Shown: positions 1 through 12,792 of the stretch, piece after piece
How positions within the stretch are numbered: position 1 is the first letter of the stretch
Layout: every line of letters starts with the position of its first letter
NCBI GenBank assembly: GCA_963402885.1
Contig: OY727097.1
Coordinates: 17,546,001 to 17,610,000, forward strand
Length of the DNA: 64,000 bases
Direction: 5' to 3'
Source of the DNA: Antedon bifida
Lineage: Eukaryota; Echinodermata; Crinoidea; Comatulida; Antedonidae
Made by a program: the position numbers and the translations under genes
Notes under the pieces: model-generated
Database searches by the model: none
The model's input: the letters and a program-made list of their open reading frames with translations, nothing else
What the model was told of the DNA's origin: nothing

Positions 1-420
1 GTCCCCCGTCGGGTGGTGATATCCCATCTCTTGCCACTGGCTATGTATGACCAATGTACAGGAATAGTACAGGTAGGAGAACCGAACCTTTGGTACGCCA
101 ACACGCACCATCCCAGTTGACGACGTGAAAGTGAGAACCAAATTAGTACGATGTTCCAAGTACCACTTAATCTATTGTAAAGCCTCGTCTTTGATACCGT
201 AAGGATGCTGTAGTCAAAAGGTATGGCGTGATCTATCGAAGGCAGCACTGATATCGAACATAACTTGGACAAAATCATGGCCTTTGTCCAATAACGCTAA
301 CAGGACATCATTGTTCATTTTCAGTAGCATTGTGTCAGTGGAATAATAAGGCCCGGTAATAAGGACGATAAGGTGATGGTAACTTGGTAAATTTTCCACG
401 TACGTCTCTCAAAAGATCGC
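1..420 (-). mobile_element. Decayed LINE reverse-transcriptase fragment
   Basis: Read on the minus strand, the stretch near 214-399 contains VMFDISAAFD, matching the xLDLSAAFDT block of CR1/L2/jockey-type reverse transcriptases. Bases near 65-120 give a broken version of the downstream GVPQGSVLGP block. Frameshifts separate the two, so this is a dead copy, cut by the window edge. It is separate from the copy at 880-1840 because both contain the same AAFD block. The clade is a guess from the motif wording. Confidence 0.7.
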
Positions 421-518
421 GATATACATGAAAATAACTTTAACGTGAAAAAAACATTAACCACTCCATCGGAGAAACCAGTTCTTGCCCTGTTTCATGT
501 GCGTATGTATCTACTGTA

Positions 519-720
519 TATATAAATTTACGTAAGGGCAAAATTCGGTAAATCGCGAATGTTTACTCGATGGTATATAGGCCTACAGTTACCGATGTAA
601 CCCTGTTTACTTAGAAAATGAGTTATTAAACGAATTAAGGTTAACGATTTGTCACAAATAGGGGTGTTTTCTGATCGTGGTATACACTGTCTAATTAATA
701 ATAATGACCATGACAATGGC
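519..720. repeat. Dispersed repeat family A, copy 1
   Basis: It begins with TATATAAATTTACGTAAGGG and continues through CTCGATGGTATATA and a block ending near ATACACTGTCTAAT. The same order of blocks occurs at 10924-11185 and 33748-33982, with smaller pieces near 10787-10816. No coding potential was seen. This copy is internally shortened. It sits between two LINE fragments. Confidence 0.7.
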
Positions 721-879
721 AATGACAATTACAATAATAAATCTATATATTTATACTGTATATTTATTATAAATTTTAATTTTTAAACATCAAAATACAG
801 CATTATAAAATATTACAGCATCAGAAAAATAAATCAATACATAAGTTCACTGATCATTACGATAGTGAATGACAAAAAA

Positions 880-1840
880 GTGTGTTTTCAATAATTTTTT
901 TAACGTAACTCAAAGGGCAAATCGTCCCAGAGAGTTGGCGCAGCCTTTAAAAAACATCTATCTCCGTAAGATTTCGTTTTGATCATAGGAACGCGTAACG
1001 TGTTAGAGTATTTTGAACAGAGAGGTCTGTTTGGATTGTAATTTATAAGCATTTCTTTAATGTATATAGGCCCCTGTTCAGACAGTGCCTTCAATATAAT
1101 AGTGAGATGCTTTAACTTGATACGTTGGTGTACAGGTAACCAGTGAAGGTCTTTAAAAACAGGAGTAATAATTATGCTTAAATTTAGATTTTTTGCATGT
1201 GATTCGGGCTGCAGTGTTCTGAACCTTCTGTAATGTCTTGATTTTTGAATTTAGGAAGTCCATATAATAACGAATTACAATAGTCAATGCGCGATAACAC
1301 TAATGACTGTATTATTGACTTAGTAGCGTCAACTGTGAGATAGCGACGAATGTGAGAAATATTCCGTAGCTGCATATAACACTGCCTTGAGATAGAAAGA
1401 ATATGCGATTCCATATTTAAGTGCTCATCAAAAATAACACCCAGATTTTTCGCATTTGGTGTATTTTCAATTACAGCATTATCAATAGTTAGCTAAAAAT
1501 TCTGTGTGATTTTATATTTCTTATGACAATTTCAGTTTTGTTATCATTTAGTTTCAGCATATTTAGGCTACCATCATCCACATGTTAGCAGAGGCGGGGC
1601 GTATGTCTGTGTCATCGGTAGGACAAAAGGACACGTACATTTGAGTGTCATCGGCATATAAATGGTTTCGCCCAAGAGTTTAAACCGACTGGTAACAATA
1701 ACTCAAATAAGAATCTATCCATGCATTAGCAATACCGTGTATTCCAAAGTGATTGTGAAGTAAAGCTTTGTGGTCAATCGTGTCGAACGCGGCCGAAAGA
1801 TCGAGCAAGACCAGTGCAACAGCATGACCTTTATCCAATG
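880..1840 (-). mobile_element. Decayed CR1/L2-like LINE, reverse transcriptase to C-terminus
   Basis: On the minus strand, in order: LLDLSAAFDTIDH near 1830-1790; the catalytic block HLYADDTQMYVSF near 1670-1630 (YADD at 1648-1659); a thumb-like NLGVIFDEHLNME near 1450-1405; SRIDYCNSLLYGLPK near 1300-1255; and a C-terminal region near 1094-900. This is the motif order of the CR1/L2 group. Several frameshifts and stops show it is not active. The endonuclease part is absent. It lies upstream of the first visible PIPOX exon, probably inside that gene's first intron. Confidence 0.85.
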
Positions 1841-2124
1841 AATTCGATCCATTTTAACAAATCTTTGACTGCAGAGGTCGGATATAGGTATTGTTTTTAC
1901 AGATATTGACCTGAAGTTTTCAGTCGCCGTCTATATCCGTACAATCAACTTTATTATTGCAGTTCAACCACCACCACCCACACCACCACCCCTTCCGTCA
2001 ATGTCATGATTGACATTTAAAAAAAGATCAGACAGTTAAAATATATAATTTATGCTAATAATACCAGTAGATGTATGAGTAGTATAAAACAAATATATAT
2101 TCAAATCAGACTTTGTTTTCTTAG

Positions 2125-5100
2125 TTTTGTTTACCTCATACGAGGGGTAGCTCACATGGACACACTAGAGTAACTCGCTATGCATATTACGAAGACCAAT
2201 ATATGAAGATGATGCCAGAGAATTATAGACGTTGGGAAATACTGGAACACGAAGTGGGAAAAGAGTTATATATGTGAGTTGTTATTATGAATAGAATACT
2301 AACGAATGTTTAGAATTAAGTTATTATTGCCATTCATTAGAAGATGCTGGACTGGTATAATGTTAGACCAGTTATCAACGAATGAAAATATATTTAATTT
2401 TAATACGTGTCTCACGCTAACTGTCTATTTTATTACGATTATTAGAAAGCGTGGCATGCTTCAAATAGAAAAGAAAGATGGAGTCGAATTTCACAAAACT
2501 CGCAATCTAATGAAAGTAAATAATTTACCGTTTCATGATATGACACCGTTTGAGGTTTGTAAGAAGTGGCCATCTATAAATTACAGCACCGAATTTAACA
2601 TATTCATGGATGAAGATGCTGGAGTTTTAAGGGCTGATCGGTGTCTTACTGCTTTTCAAGTAAGTGCTCATTCGTTTGTTCAATACAGGTAGCCCTATGT
2701 GGCAAAATATAAGCAAGTTCGTTATTTGTCTTTAATAATTTAATAGGACCATGCTGAATGACAGGAATTATGAATTAACATAATTATTTGGTAAACGTAT
2801 TTGTATCGTCACAGAAAATGTTTGAAAAACTTGGCGGTGTCATAAAAGAAAATGAGCAGGTGATAACGATTCTTCCGGGAAAAGAAGTGACAGTTGTAAC
2901 TTCACATAACAGGTACACAGCAAAGAGCATTGTCATTACACCAGGTGCTTGGGCTTCTAAAGTTCTTCGACCTCTTGGAATTGATATTCCTCTTAAGGTA
3001 ATTTGCATGTTTCAGTTTGGTTGCCTCCGTATTACAAATTTATGTTTTCACATGTTATGTATTTATCCTGTGTGACCCCAAAGAATACTAGAGGTGTTGA
3101 CTGGAATCCACAATAACCTCATTCATGCATACATATATATCTAGAGGTTATTTACTGAGTAGCCATCTTTAAATTACATCAGTAAATTTAACATAGACCT
3201 ATTCATGGATGAAGATGCTGGAATAGATTTTTGTTAATAATTTAGAGCAGTTGTCTATAAATATCGACCTTTAGGTGGCCAAGTCAAACAAATAGATTTT
3301 CTTTAAAATGTGCACAATGAAAGAGGTTAGGTTGGAACATGCATAGATAAAATTATTTTTGATATCTGTATCTTGTTGCCATAGTAACGGCCATTTTTAA
3401 AATTACAGCATTTTCTTGTAATTTTTCCTATTGTTTCACTGTCAAATAAGGTAAACGTTGATTTCAATAACTCTTTCACGGATTGTTGAAATTTAATTTA
3501 ATTTTTAATAAAAGATGATGAAAGACTTATGAACAAACTGAAATAAAAAAATTGTTGGTCGGGCATGGATACCATTTATTTTCAATAGTGGTGTTTTTAC
3601 TTGTGGTAAAAAATCCAGTTTTGACCAAAGTTTGGAGCTTCACAACGTCTATGGTAGCACTTGAATTGCGTTGTTCTTGATTAAATATATTCTATGACCT
3701 TGTGTAAATGGATAAAAGGCAAACAATCATTTAATAGTTATCCACTTTGACCAAAACTTGGATTGAAAAAAAAAATATTTACCTGAAAAAACTGTAATTT
3801 AAAGAAAAAAATAGTTAAATTTTGGTTGAATTTAATCATTTATTTTGTTGTTTTTTTTTTCTACGCAATTGATTAACTTGATTAAAACTACAAAATAACC
3901 TATTCAAAGTCTGATGTAATTAATCTTCATTTTTCATGTTTTTGGGGAACAATACATCTTTAAAAAAACATAACCTTATTTCCTTATGTGACGTCATTAA
4001 TTATCTAATTACAATCAACTAACATCAAAATAAAGAGACATTGCTTTATACATTAATGCCAAAAATTATGAGCAAGGAAATCAGATACAGATATTTGTGT
4101 TCCATACCCCAAAATTGTTTAAAACTGTGGAACTGATTGGTATAATTAGAAATGCGTTAAAATCCCACCGTAGGGATGAGAATATTTAATGTTAACATCG
4201 ATTTTTGTGTTCACTGGATATAGGTAGGCATACATAAAGACACCAACAAATGTACGTAGTGTAGACCGCTCATATCCCATGTACTGTATTTTGTTGCTTG
4301 TAACCCGTTTTCCCCTTCACTACTTCAATGCTCAAACTTGTGACCGGCCATGCCAAGAACTTAATCACAAGATGTTAAGGTGTCTCCTGATTTTGTTAAT
4401 CTTCCTCTGGCCAACAAAATAGACCACTTTCATTAATCTAGTGTGCAAGGCTATCAAGCAACTTCATATTACGTTTATAATTTACAGTCCGTTTCTTTTT
4501 TATGCAAAAAATTAAAGAATACTAAAATCAAACATTGAAAAGTAATTTTGTAGTTTTAATCAGGTTATTAAAAAAATAATGATTTAGCTTATAAAAAATA
4601 AGAAACAGTAAATCAAATACAAACCCATTGAATTTCAGACATTGGGCTTCCAATTTACTACTCTTTTTTAATTTATGATTTTATTAGGTTAAATAATTTT
4701 TCGTATCTATCAATTTTTTTGTCAAAGTGAATAACTATTATGACATTAAAATGGCTTCTATATATAAATTATGGTTAATTCTGACATAGGCGAGCACAAT
4801 GGAAAAACTTCGGTAAAAATCTCCTTCTTGGTTGCCTACCTTATCTATCCCAGATGTACCGCGAAACGTAGAATTGATAACATTAGTTTCCACTATTACG
4901 ATATTGTTCCATATTTCTATCTTAGGAAGATATTATAAAGGGTTTTAACACCAAAATTCTGGTTTCATCGGTAGATTTTCAATTCAATTTCAATTGTTCG
5001 CGGTCCAAGTAATTTCTGGGTTCACCGTTCACGGGCGTTCACCTTGCTACTTCCTGGTTTCAACTAAGTTGGCCGTTAGTGGCTATAGCCATTTAAGTTT

Positions 5101-7873
5101 TTTGTTTATTTTCGGATCGGACCGCGCGTGTGAAGGTACAGTAGTTAGAAAATAAGAGTTATACTGCAAATTAATCAAGATAAAATTAAATATACGCAAT
5201 AAAACATCGGAGTATTTTTGTGGAGAGTAGTATTATAAAATTACATAAGGAGATCTGACCTTTTTGTTTAAAATCGAGTGAAATCCCGATAGCCGAGTTT
5301 TATTGAGTAAGCTGGCAGGAATAACTGTGGGATATACGATACGTTTGCCCATTTTGCAAGCCGTCTAAAACGTCTTCCTTCTTGGGCCGTTGGCCGAAAC
5401 GGCCCACTCTGTCGCGGAAGTTTCAAAAGATGTTTAAATTAAATAATGTATTATTTATTAGGATGGTTTTTATTTGAATAAACGCCCAAAACGGCCCCAA
5501 TAAAAAATCACTTTGAATAATAATCACGACCCCCAAAGCTACCACCCCCAACCCATCTATCTAATAGCGTCCACCCACATTTATACACACAATATTGTAT
5601 TACATTTATAACAACACAATTATACTATTTGTAGTAGAATACATCGCACTACAATTTACCAAGCATTTGTCATTCTTTTTTACCACTTTTCATATCTATT
5701 AGAGGATTTTATTTTATTATAAATGTTACCATATTATTAAAACTAAAAAATTAAACATATCCCTCGAATAAGATGTTATTAATAATCTAAGACACTGTGA
5801 AACAGAGTAGGTTTAGTTTTACGAATGTTAAGCATTTTCAATAATGGCAACTGACAGAAAACGTACAAGGAGAACGTCCTTCTAAAACCTTTTTACCCGA
5901 GTCATTAACATTCCGAGAACCATCGTCTACACTTCCTAGAGGAAGCGAGCTCACCCTCTAGTATTCAATATTTTTTTAAAAAAAAGTGTGGGGGTCATTT
6001 AAGCCTTTGACCTTTAGCCGTGTGTCTCCAGAAGAAAGCACAGATTAAATGTTATTTTAAAGCTTTAAGGCCACATTTATATTTGTACCTAATACATTCT
6101 TATTCAAAATACTCAAGTTTAAGATATAAAATAAGTGTATATAGTGTAATAAATTAATCTTTGACCTACAGTAGAATCCAAAGGCAAAATTTAATTAGTT
6201 ATTCTGCATTTTAAGGATAATGTTTGTATGTGTTTAAAACATTCTTTACAAAAAACTTAGTGGTTAAAGAGATAATTAGGGACAAAGTTTTCAAATGGCA
6301 GCCATTTTGAATTTATGGAAAATCATAATGGTAATTACTAATAAACAACCCAGGGTAGATTTTAGATACTAGTATCTATATAGGCCTATATTTTAGTATG
6401 TTTTAACAACAACAACAACAAAACATTTTGGATTATAAAAGCTATACCACCTATTTCTATAGGCCTATTACAAATAACATGAGAAAATAGGTGCCATATC
6501 TAAATAAAGGGCAAAATTCACATGCCAAAATGGTAAAATTTGCGTTTTTTGGGGGGAAAATCACACACATGTTACCATGGCAACCATTTTTTCAACCTGA
6601 AATATTTCAGTTTCGTTATATTTACCTAAAGTGTGATTAATTACCATTTTTAGCATTAGGTCACTTTTTAATGAAAAAGGTTGATATTTGTAGTCAACCG
6701 CTCTTAAATAACGGGAACTTTACTTGCAGGTCTTACGTGTCAATGTTTTTTTTTGGCGCTGGAAAGAATTTTATGAACCAAATGACATGTCTACTTTTAT
6801 CGATACATCTAATGGATACCACATATATGGTTTACCAAGCATAGAATACCCAGGGTTAATGAAGGTAATCATCCAACATCGTAGCGATCTTATTCTTTGT
6901 ATTTTTTTATCAGAAAAGTTTTATATATTTCATATCGTTTACCAACGCAATTCTAACAAAACGATTAAAAGCGAGCAAGGTCAGCCTGTTCATGAATTGA
7001 ATATGGTTTTGGTCCAAACGTATTCATATTTCCACTAATTTGTCATGAAGACAGACAGGAGAAAAACAAGTATTTTTATATTCGCCATAATGGAAACAGG
7101 CCTTAAAATGACCTAAATAAACTTCATTGTAAATAGGTTTTTAATTCCATTGGATGAATCAAATCTAAAATACTCAATTGTGTTATATTAAACAGACCTT
7201 AATTCAAATTCAAATCTTTCATTATATAATTCGTGTATATTATTAGATATGCTTTCATGGTGGAGTTGAGGTTGATCCAGACTCACGTGATATGTGTTAT
7301 GATGATTGCCCAAAAGATGATGTTAATATATTAAAGAGATATGTAAAAGACCACTTTCCAGGACTAGAATCTACACCATCGATTGTAGAAACCTGCATGT
7401 ACACGGTAAACAACACTACGGTTACTATAAATATGATATACAGTATAATTACACATTTGTACCTATTAATTGTTACCTGTATGCATTGTCACAATATTAA
7501 TAGCTGTATTAATAATTTTAGAATACGAACAACTGTGATCCCATCCTCGATGTTCATCCACATTATCCAAACATTGTCATTGGCTGTGGATTTTCAGGTA
7601 AGACATAATTTATTTCAAATTATTGTGTTGTCAGTGGCGACATGTGTCTTATATGTCTTATAACCTTTATTAAAACGGTATAATAATGGCGGTAGACCTT
7701 TCTACATCATCAAACATAATCTAAAAATAAGTATATTTTTTATAGGTCATGGCTTTAAACTAGCTCCTGTTGTTGGATTACTTCTTAGTCAACTTGCTTT
7801 AAGAAAAACACCCGTATTTGATATATCACATAATACATTATCATTTGTTTTAAAAACTAAATCTCAACTGTAA
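2125..7873 (+). CDS. PIPOX: Peroxisomal sarcosine/L-pipecolate oxidase, exons 2-8 (5' partial)
   Basis: FAD-dependent amine oxidase of the monomeric sarcosine oxidase family. It oxidises sarcosine or pipecolate and releases hydrogen peroxide in peroxisomes. Exons: 2125-2273, 2446-2659, 2815-2997, 6730-6864, 7247-7405, 7522-7597, 7746-7873. All have AG/GT borders and the phases match, giving 347 residues. Recognisable blocks are [10 protein letters not shown] (exon 2125), [16 protein letters not shown] (2815), [15 protein letters not shown] (6730), VETCMYT (7247) with the cysteine expected to carry FAD covalently, and [16 protein letters not shown] across 7522-7746. Vertebrate PIPOX is about 390 residues, so roughly 45 N-terminal residues including the Rossmann GxGxxG are missing; no such exon was found in 1-2124, so it should lie upstream. 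The protein ends in SQL, a variant of the C-terminal peroxisomal signal. The 3.7-kb intron 2998-6729 shows no other gene, only an exon-like duplicate at 3160-3226. Confidence 0.93.
3160..3226 (+). pseudogene. Degenerate duplicate of part of a PIPOX exon inside an intron
   Basis: About 65 bases closely match 2569-2625 of the preceding PIPOX exon. The run TTCATGGATGAAGATGCTGG is identical in both. The copy has a six-base insertion (GACCTA) and in-frame stops on both sides, and has no matching splice sites. It is best read as a local partial duplication that decayed. Confidence 0.6.
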
Positions 7874-8000
7874 AGATTATATAGAAAATTCTTAGATTCA
7901 AATATTCCTAAAGATATAAACATTTAAATGAAATCATCAATGACTTTAAAAAAGAAAAAAAAATGATAAGGCCAATATTTGTGTCATAAGACATTTTACA

Positions 8001-8006
8001 AATAAA
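8001..8006 (+). terminator. Poly(A) signal AATAAA for PIPOX
   Basis: First AATAAA after the PIPOX stop, about 130 bases downstream. Another lies about 20 bases further on. Position fits a normal short 3' UTR. Confidence 0.5.
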
Positions 8007-8029
8007 CAATTAAATACAATTTTAATAAA

Positions 8030-10140
8030 CGAGGAATGATAAAATGTAGGCTAGATGAATAGTTCTAGAAAAACTAATGATTCATAGTACATTTTAATTC
8101 TAATAGCTGAGATTGTTTGACACGTGACAATCTATATTCGTGTTTTACAAAACTCTAATATATTATATATAGAGTACCGTAATGTTAATGGCCACAGTAT
8201 TGTATCTTTCTTATTACACAAGCCATGTAGTAATTTATATAATACAGATTAATATTATAGGTCTCATTGGAGTAATTTCATTTCTATAATAATTTTCTTT
8301 GAAACTGCAGTGTGTGTTTCTTATCTTTGTTCCATGTTTTCATTCATCATTTCTCTTATCATTTCCATACGTGAAATTAAAGTTGATAATAGACTAAATC
8401 AATAACTAAAACTATAGTAATAATATTACATAATAGTACAATTTAACTTGTTCCATTTTCGCAAGCAATTTTAATGAATAGTTTAATAATCTCAATATCT
8501 CAAAATACGGATTTAAACTAGGCTTACTTTTGAGTAATTTGAGTAAATAGTGAATTGTGCATGATTGTGTAAATAATATATCTATTAGATTTATTACATA
8601 AATACTTTCTGAAACGAAATATTTTCCTGATTTATACCAATAAATAATTTCATCGTTAATTTCGCCATATTATATTACACGTTTGTACGTTTTTTCTCTT
8701 GTCTATACATGCAGCGGTGATCGGACGACAATGTGCTATGGTTGTAGACTTTGAGTTTCTTGCTGTTACAGATAAATGAGCTACTTCCATATTTAAATTA
8801 CTATTTATTGAATATAGTTCAGATATTATTGACAAGATAAAGGTCTATAACAACAGGTATTCCATCCAAGTACCTCAACAGACCAATCATTTACACATTA
8901 TGAACAGAGAGTTTTCTCATTCGCTGAACCCTGTTTAACAATGATTGGGTTACGTCTGAATATATTCATTTATTTAATGATTATTCGGTATTGCAGAGAA
9001 AACTTTAATCTAGGACCCTCTGCTGATAAAAGAAGCCACCATCTATATTACTGCTAAGAATATAAGTGACGGGACCCCCACCACCTCCACCCAAAATAAC
9101 GAAGAAGACGGCCTAACTAACCGACCAAGATTTAGTAGAAGCTCTAGATACTAGAAGAACTAAAACAATCATTGATTCTATATAATTATAGTCTGTATCA
9201 GGAAAAGAAATGATGAGTCTGAATTAATAATTTAAGTAACAGTATATTGTAAATTGATCATTAGTATCCCTATTATAAGTCTAAAAAGGGCCAATCTGGG
9301 AAAAATTAGAAACAAGTATTTCTCAACTGATTTGTGTTATATAGGGTCTATATATACACCAAATGTTCCAGATCATCTGGCCTGAGGAAAGCCGCCATTT
9401 TGGATTTTTAAAATCTGTGCTCATATATCATCATTTTCATCATGTATTACCCTAACTGGCTTAAAGTTTTCAAATAAAAAAACACTAGAATGTTGAAAAT
9501 GCTAAGAATAAACCATCACTAAGCAATATATAAGGTATAAAAATGAACCAAAACCAAAAATACTTATTAGATAAGTGTAACTACCTTGCTTCAAAATTTA
9601 AAATTCGCTCCATTTCACTACCACTTGAAGGTAGAAAAGAAGCAGGTAAATGGGAATTTCAAAGAAGACTATGACGAAAGTATCAAAATTGCATTAAAAT
9701 GCGTGATTCATTTTTAAAACAATAGTATGTAGATGTATGCGCCATATTTGGACATTGGTTGATGCATTTATTTTATGGTGCAATATTTATGCTGAAATCA
9801 ATATTCGTGAATTTTCGAAAAACTGGAGAAAGGGTTGGAGTATGACTTCTCTACTATGCTGGGGAATAATGGAAGTTATTATTTTCTAAATATTGTACCA
9901 AATATTAATAAGGACCAGTGCATGATATTTTAAACGTGAAAGAGGCCTCTAGCGTGAGGGACTTAGTACGGTAGGTATTAATCAAACACTCATTCCTTCA
10001 TTGCACATTTGTTTTATGGGGGCGGGAGTGGTTTGGATCGCTTGAACCCGCCAATGTAAATGAGCTGAATTGCGCACATACGTGGACGACACATACTACA
10101 ACTTTCTTCTCCCTTTCTTCTCTCCTTCGAGTCGAGTGCT
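8030..10140. other. Intergenic, AT-rich, no gene seen
   Basis: Spacer between the PIPOX 3' end and the repeats before the lectin gene. No exon-like open stretch with splice signals was recognised on either strand. A segment near 9390-9410 (GCCGCCATTTTGGATTT) resembles stretches near 6300 and 3390 and may be part of a low-copy intronic/intergenic repeat. Confidence 0.4.
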
Positions 10141-10144
10141 TCTA

Positions 10145-10222
10145 CAACGATAGGTGCAATACTCCGGGGTAGCCTCCTACTCTTCCGAGAAACGCACTAA
10201 GTTCTTTAACGTGCACACGAGA
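10145..10222 (-). mobile_element. SINE tail fragment
   Basis: On the minus strand this reads GTGCACGTTAAAGAACTTAG followed by a GAGTAGG block. It matches the module downstream of the tRNA-like head in the composite SINE at 38540-38890. Only the tail module is present. Confidence 0.45.
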
Positions 10223-10675
10223 CGAGCCAGATGTATACACCAGACCTCCAGTTTTAAAATCTTTTTGGGTTGCTAGGTGATCAAGTAGGATATGGATAGG
10301 TGAGCAAATACAAGTTTTACCAAAGGAGGAGCTTTAAAATAAGGGAGGAGTGATCTTTTAATGTTTCCAGGAGATATAACGTTAAAAATGACACTAAAAC
10401 TGAGAATTACATAATCTATAATTACAAATATTGTTTTTTTTTCATCACAACATTTTTAATTGTTCTAACCAATGGGTGTATAATCAATTTTTTTTAATAA
10501 TCACAATTTGCTTTTTAAAAAATATAAATCCAAAGGCAAATTACTGAAAATAATGACAATGCTGTGGGTATCAGTGGATAGATCTCAATGGAGATGAAAA
10601 AAAATAAAGAAAATGCTAAATCAAAACTAAAAGTAAAACAACCAGGAAAAAGTAGTAGAGCTTTCGGGTAACACT

Positions 10676-10953
10676 AGACCTTCTTTTTGTATATACAATA
10701 TATATAAATGCCTGTTTCTGACAAAAGTCTTTAGGGTTTTTAAATTACACCGGTTAGTTGTTTTTGCTGGACAGAATAGTCTTTTAATCTATATATAAAT
10801 TTACGTAAGGGCAAAAAACACAAGACCTTCTTTTTGTATATACAATGCCTGTTTCTGACAAAAGTCTTTAGGGTTTTTAAATTACACCGGTTAGTTGTTT
10901 TTGCTGGACAGAATAGTCTTTTAATCTATATATAAATTTACGTAAGGGCAAAA
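10676..10953. repeat. Tandem duplication of about 140 bases
   Basis: Bases 10676-10816 and 10823-10953 carry the same sequence, from AGACCTTCTTTTTGTATATA through CCTGTTTCTGACAAAAGTCT to TACGTAAGGGCAAAA. The second copy lacks about ten bases of the TATA run. Both end in the first bases of repeat family A; only the second continues into a full family A copy, so duplication likely followed insertion of that repeat. Confidence 0.85.
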
Positions 10954-11185
10954 TTCGGTAAATCGCGCGTTATTTCTAGAATGTTTACTCGATGGTATAT
11001 AAAGTTGGTTCGTACTTTCGGTACTGATTTTAACCACCTGATGTAACCCTGTTTACTAATTAAATTGAGTTCAATAATTAGCTATTGACAATTAAAACGA
11101 ATTTAGGTTCAACGATTTGCCCCAAATAGGGGTGTTTTTCGATAGTGGTATACACTGTCTAATGGATGTCCATCTTGAAAAATAC
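10924..11185. repeat. Dispersed repeat family A, copy 2 (fullest)
   Basis: The longest copy. Blocks in order are TATATAAATTTACGTAAGGG, AAATCGCGCGTTATTTCTAG, GGTATATAAAGTTGGTTCG, AACCCTGTTTACTAATTAAA, CCCCAAATAGGGGTGTTTTT and GGATGTCCATCTTGAAAAAT. No open frame or target duplication could be fixed. Confidence 0.75.
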
Positions 11186-12488
11186 CCGCATACAATAATA
11201 CGAGGATGCTTCGCATTTTCCTATCTCCTCCTACGATAATTGTTTTTAATGGCTGAAAACCGGTTGAACAGCTCGAGTACAGCATCATAATGTTGAAGAC
11301 AGGCCGATTTTCTTTAAAAAATACTATTTTGATAGATTTAATATACGTTTATACAAATGTATTGATTTGCGATGAATGGAACATTCCAATCTCTGTTCCA
11401 CAAGTGTCTATTCCATCAGGCGTCGTAAAGGCAAGTACTGTATACTCATAAAGTGTGTACTGAATCGTTTTACATTCACAAATATTATGCTGAATTAGAT
11501 TTTTAGTAAGTTGATACAAATGTTTGCTCAATGGTTTTATTTAGCCTAAATAATGCGGTATCTGTACAGTAGGCCAGAAGAATAACATCTAGGCCCCATG
11601 CTAGGTACGTTATTACCGTCTGTGTTTGGTACAGTACATTGTAAAAAAACACGAAATACAAAATAATCATTTATAAACTTTATTATTGCAGTTGGGAAAT
11701 ATATTTTTATAATAAAGTATGCTACTTTCACGTCAATTTAAATTTACCATGACAATAAGTAATTGTAAACGTAGGCCTATCACTCTAAAAGATGAAAATA
11801 TTTGTTCAAATCTTCTTTCATTTTGTTAATAATCAAATTTAAAAAAAACAAATTAAATGTGTTGTTTAAACTAAACATTTTCCATTCATAATCTTTGCCA
11901 TAATACGTGATGGTTGCTTAATAAACAAAACGCAAAACATTACATATTCATCTTTCAAATCTTAAATAGTTCGATTGATTATAAAAAAAAAACTTAAAAA
12001 GCTTAAATTCTTTTGTTGATGGATAAAAAAAAGTTGACAAAAAAGGCCTATCGCCAATTCGTATGTTCGCCTACCAATTATGTTTCTAAAGTAAATATAG
12101 TATGCATAGTTGTAATTCTTCTGTTTTGTAATGGTTGCTTACCAAATACCTGTAGAATAAAGAAACATACAGTGTAAATCCTTTCATACTGACACAACAT
12201 TGTATTTATTATTTCGGTATCTAAGACAGTCAAACGAAACTCAAAGTAATCGAAATCATGGAAGGTTTACATTACATTGACAATTATTCACCATTTTGTA
12301 TACAATAGCGTAGGACGTCTAAATTCCTCACATTTCCCCACTTGGAATGTGTTTTTATGCTTCTTTATTATGACTATCGATAAATCAGTGACGTCATAAA
12401 AGATTCATCAAATATCGAGTTATCGTATCTTCAAAATGGGCATGAATATTAAATAACACACCCACTGTCGCTCTCTACACGCGCAATT
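11186..12488. other. Intergenic, no gene seen
   Basis: AT-rich spacer downstream of the lectin gene. Only short open stretches without splice context or recognisable products are present on either strand. Confidence 0.4.
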
Positions 12489-12524
12489 TATTATATATTA
12501 TATAATAATGATAATGATAATAAT

Positions 12525-12565
<41 letters not shown>

Positions 12566-12602
12566 CAATGATAATAATAATTATAATGATAATGATAATA
12601 AG
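12489..12602. repeat. Simple repeat, (TAA)n / (TGATAA)n
   Basis: An ATAATAATAA run mixed with ATGATAATGA units, imperfect, about 110 bases, just past the lectin poly(A) signal. Confidence 0.9.
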
Positions 12603-12640
12603 GTTAGGTGTAGTATTATTCAAATTCAATAATACTGCAA

Positions 12641-12646
12641 TTTATT
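12641..12646 (-). terminator. Poly(A) signal AATAAA for the lectin gene
   Basis: The minus-strand AATAAA lies about 150 bases beyond the stop codon at 12793-12795. It supports the exon ending at 12793 as the true last exon. Confidence 0.5.
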
Positions 12647-12792
12647 TTGATTTTGAGTAATTTAATGTGTAAAGAAATAATTATTTCAAATATAAATAAA
12701 CATGCAAATTAATTTACCCTAAGTTAACTTAATTAATAACATATCGACAATTTTGAAGTAAAGTTACAAAGCTGTATAGACCAGAGTTATAA

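Noticed and set aside
2784..3008. Minus-strand 74-codon frame
   Set aside because: Antisense to a PIPOX exon with clear homology.
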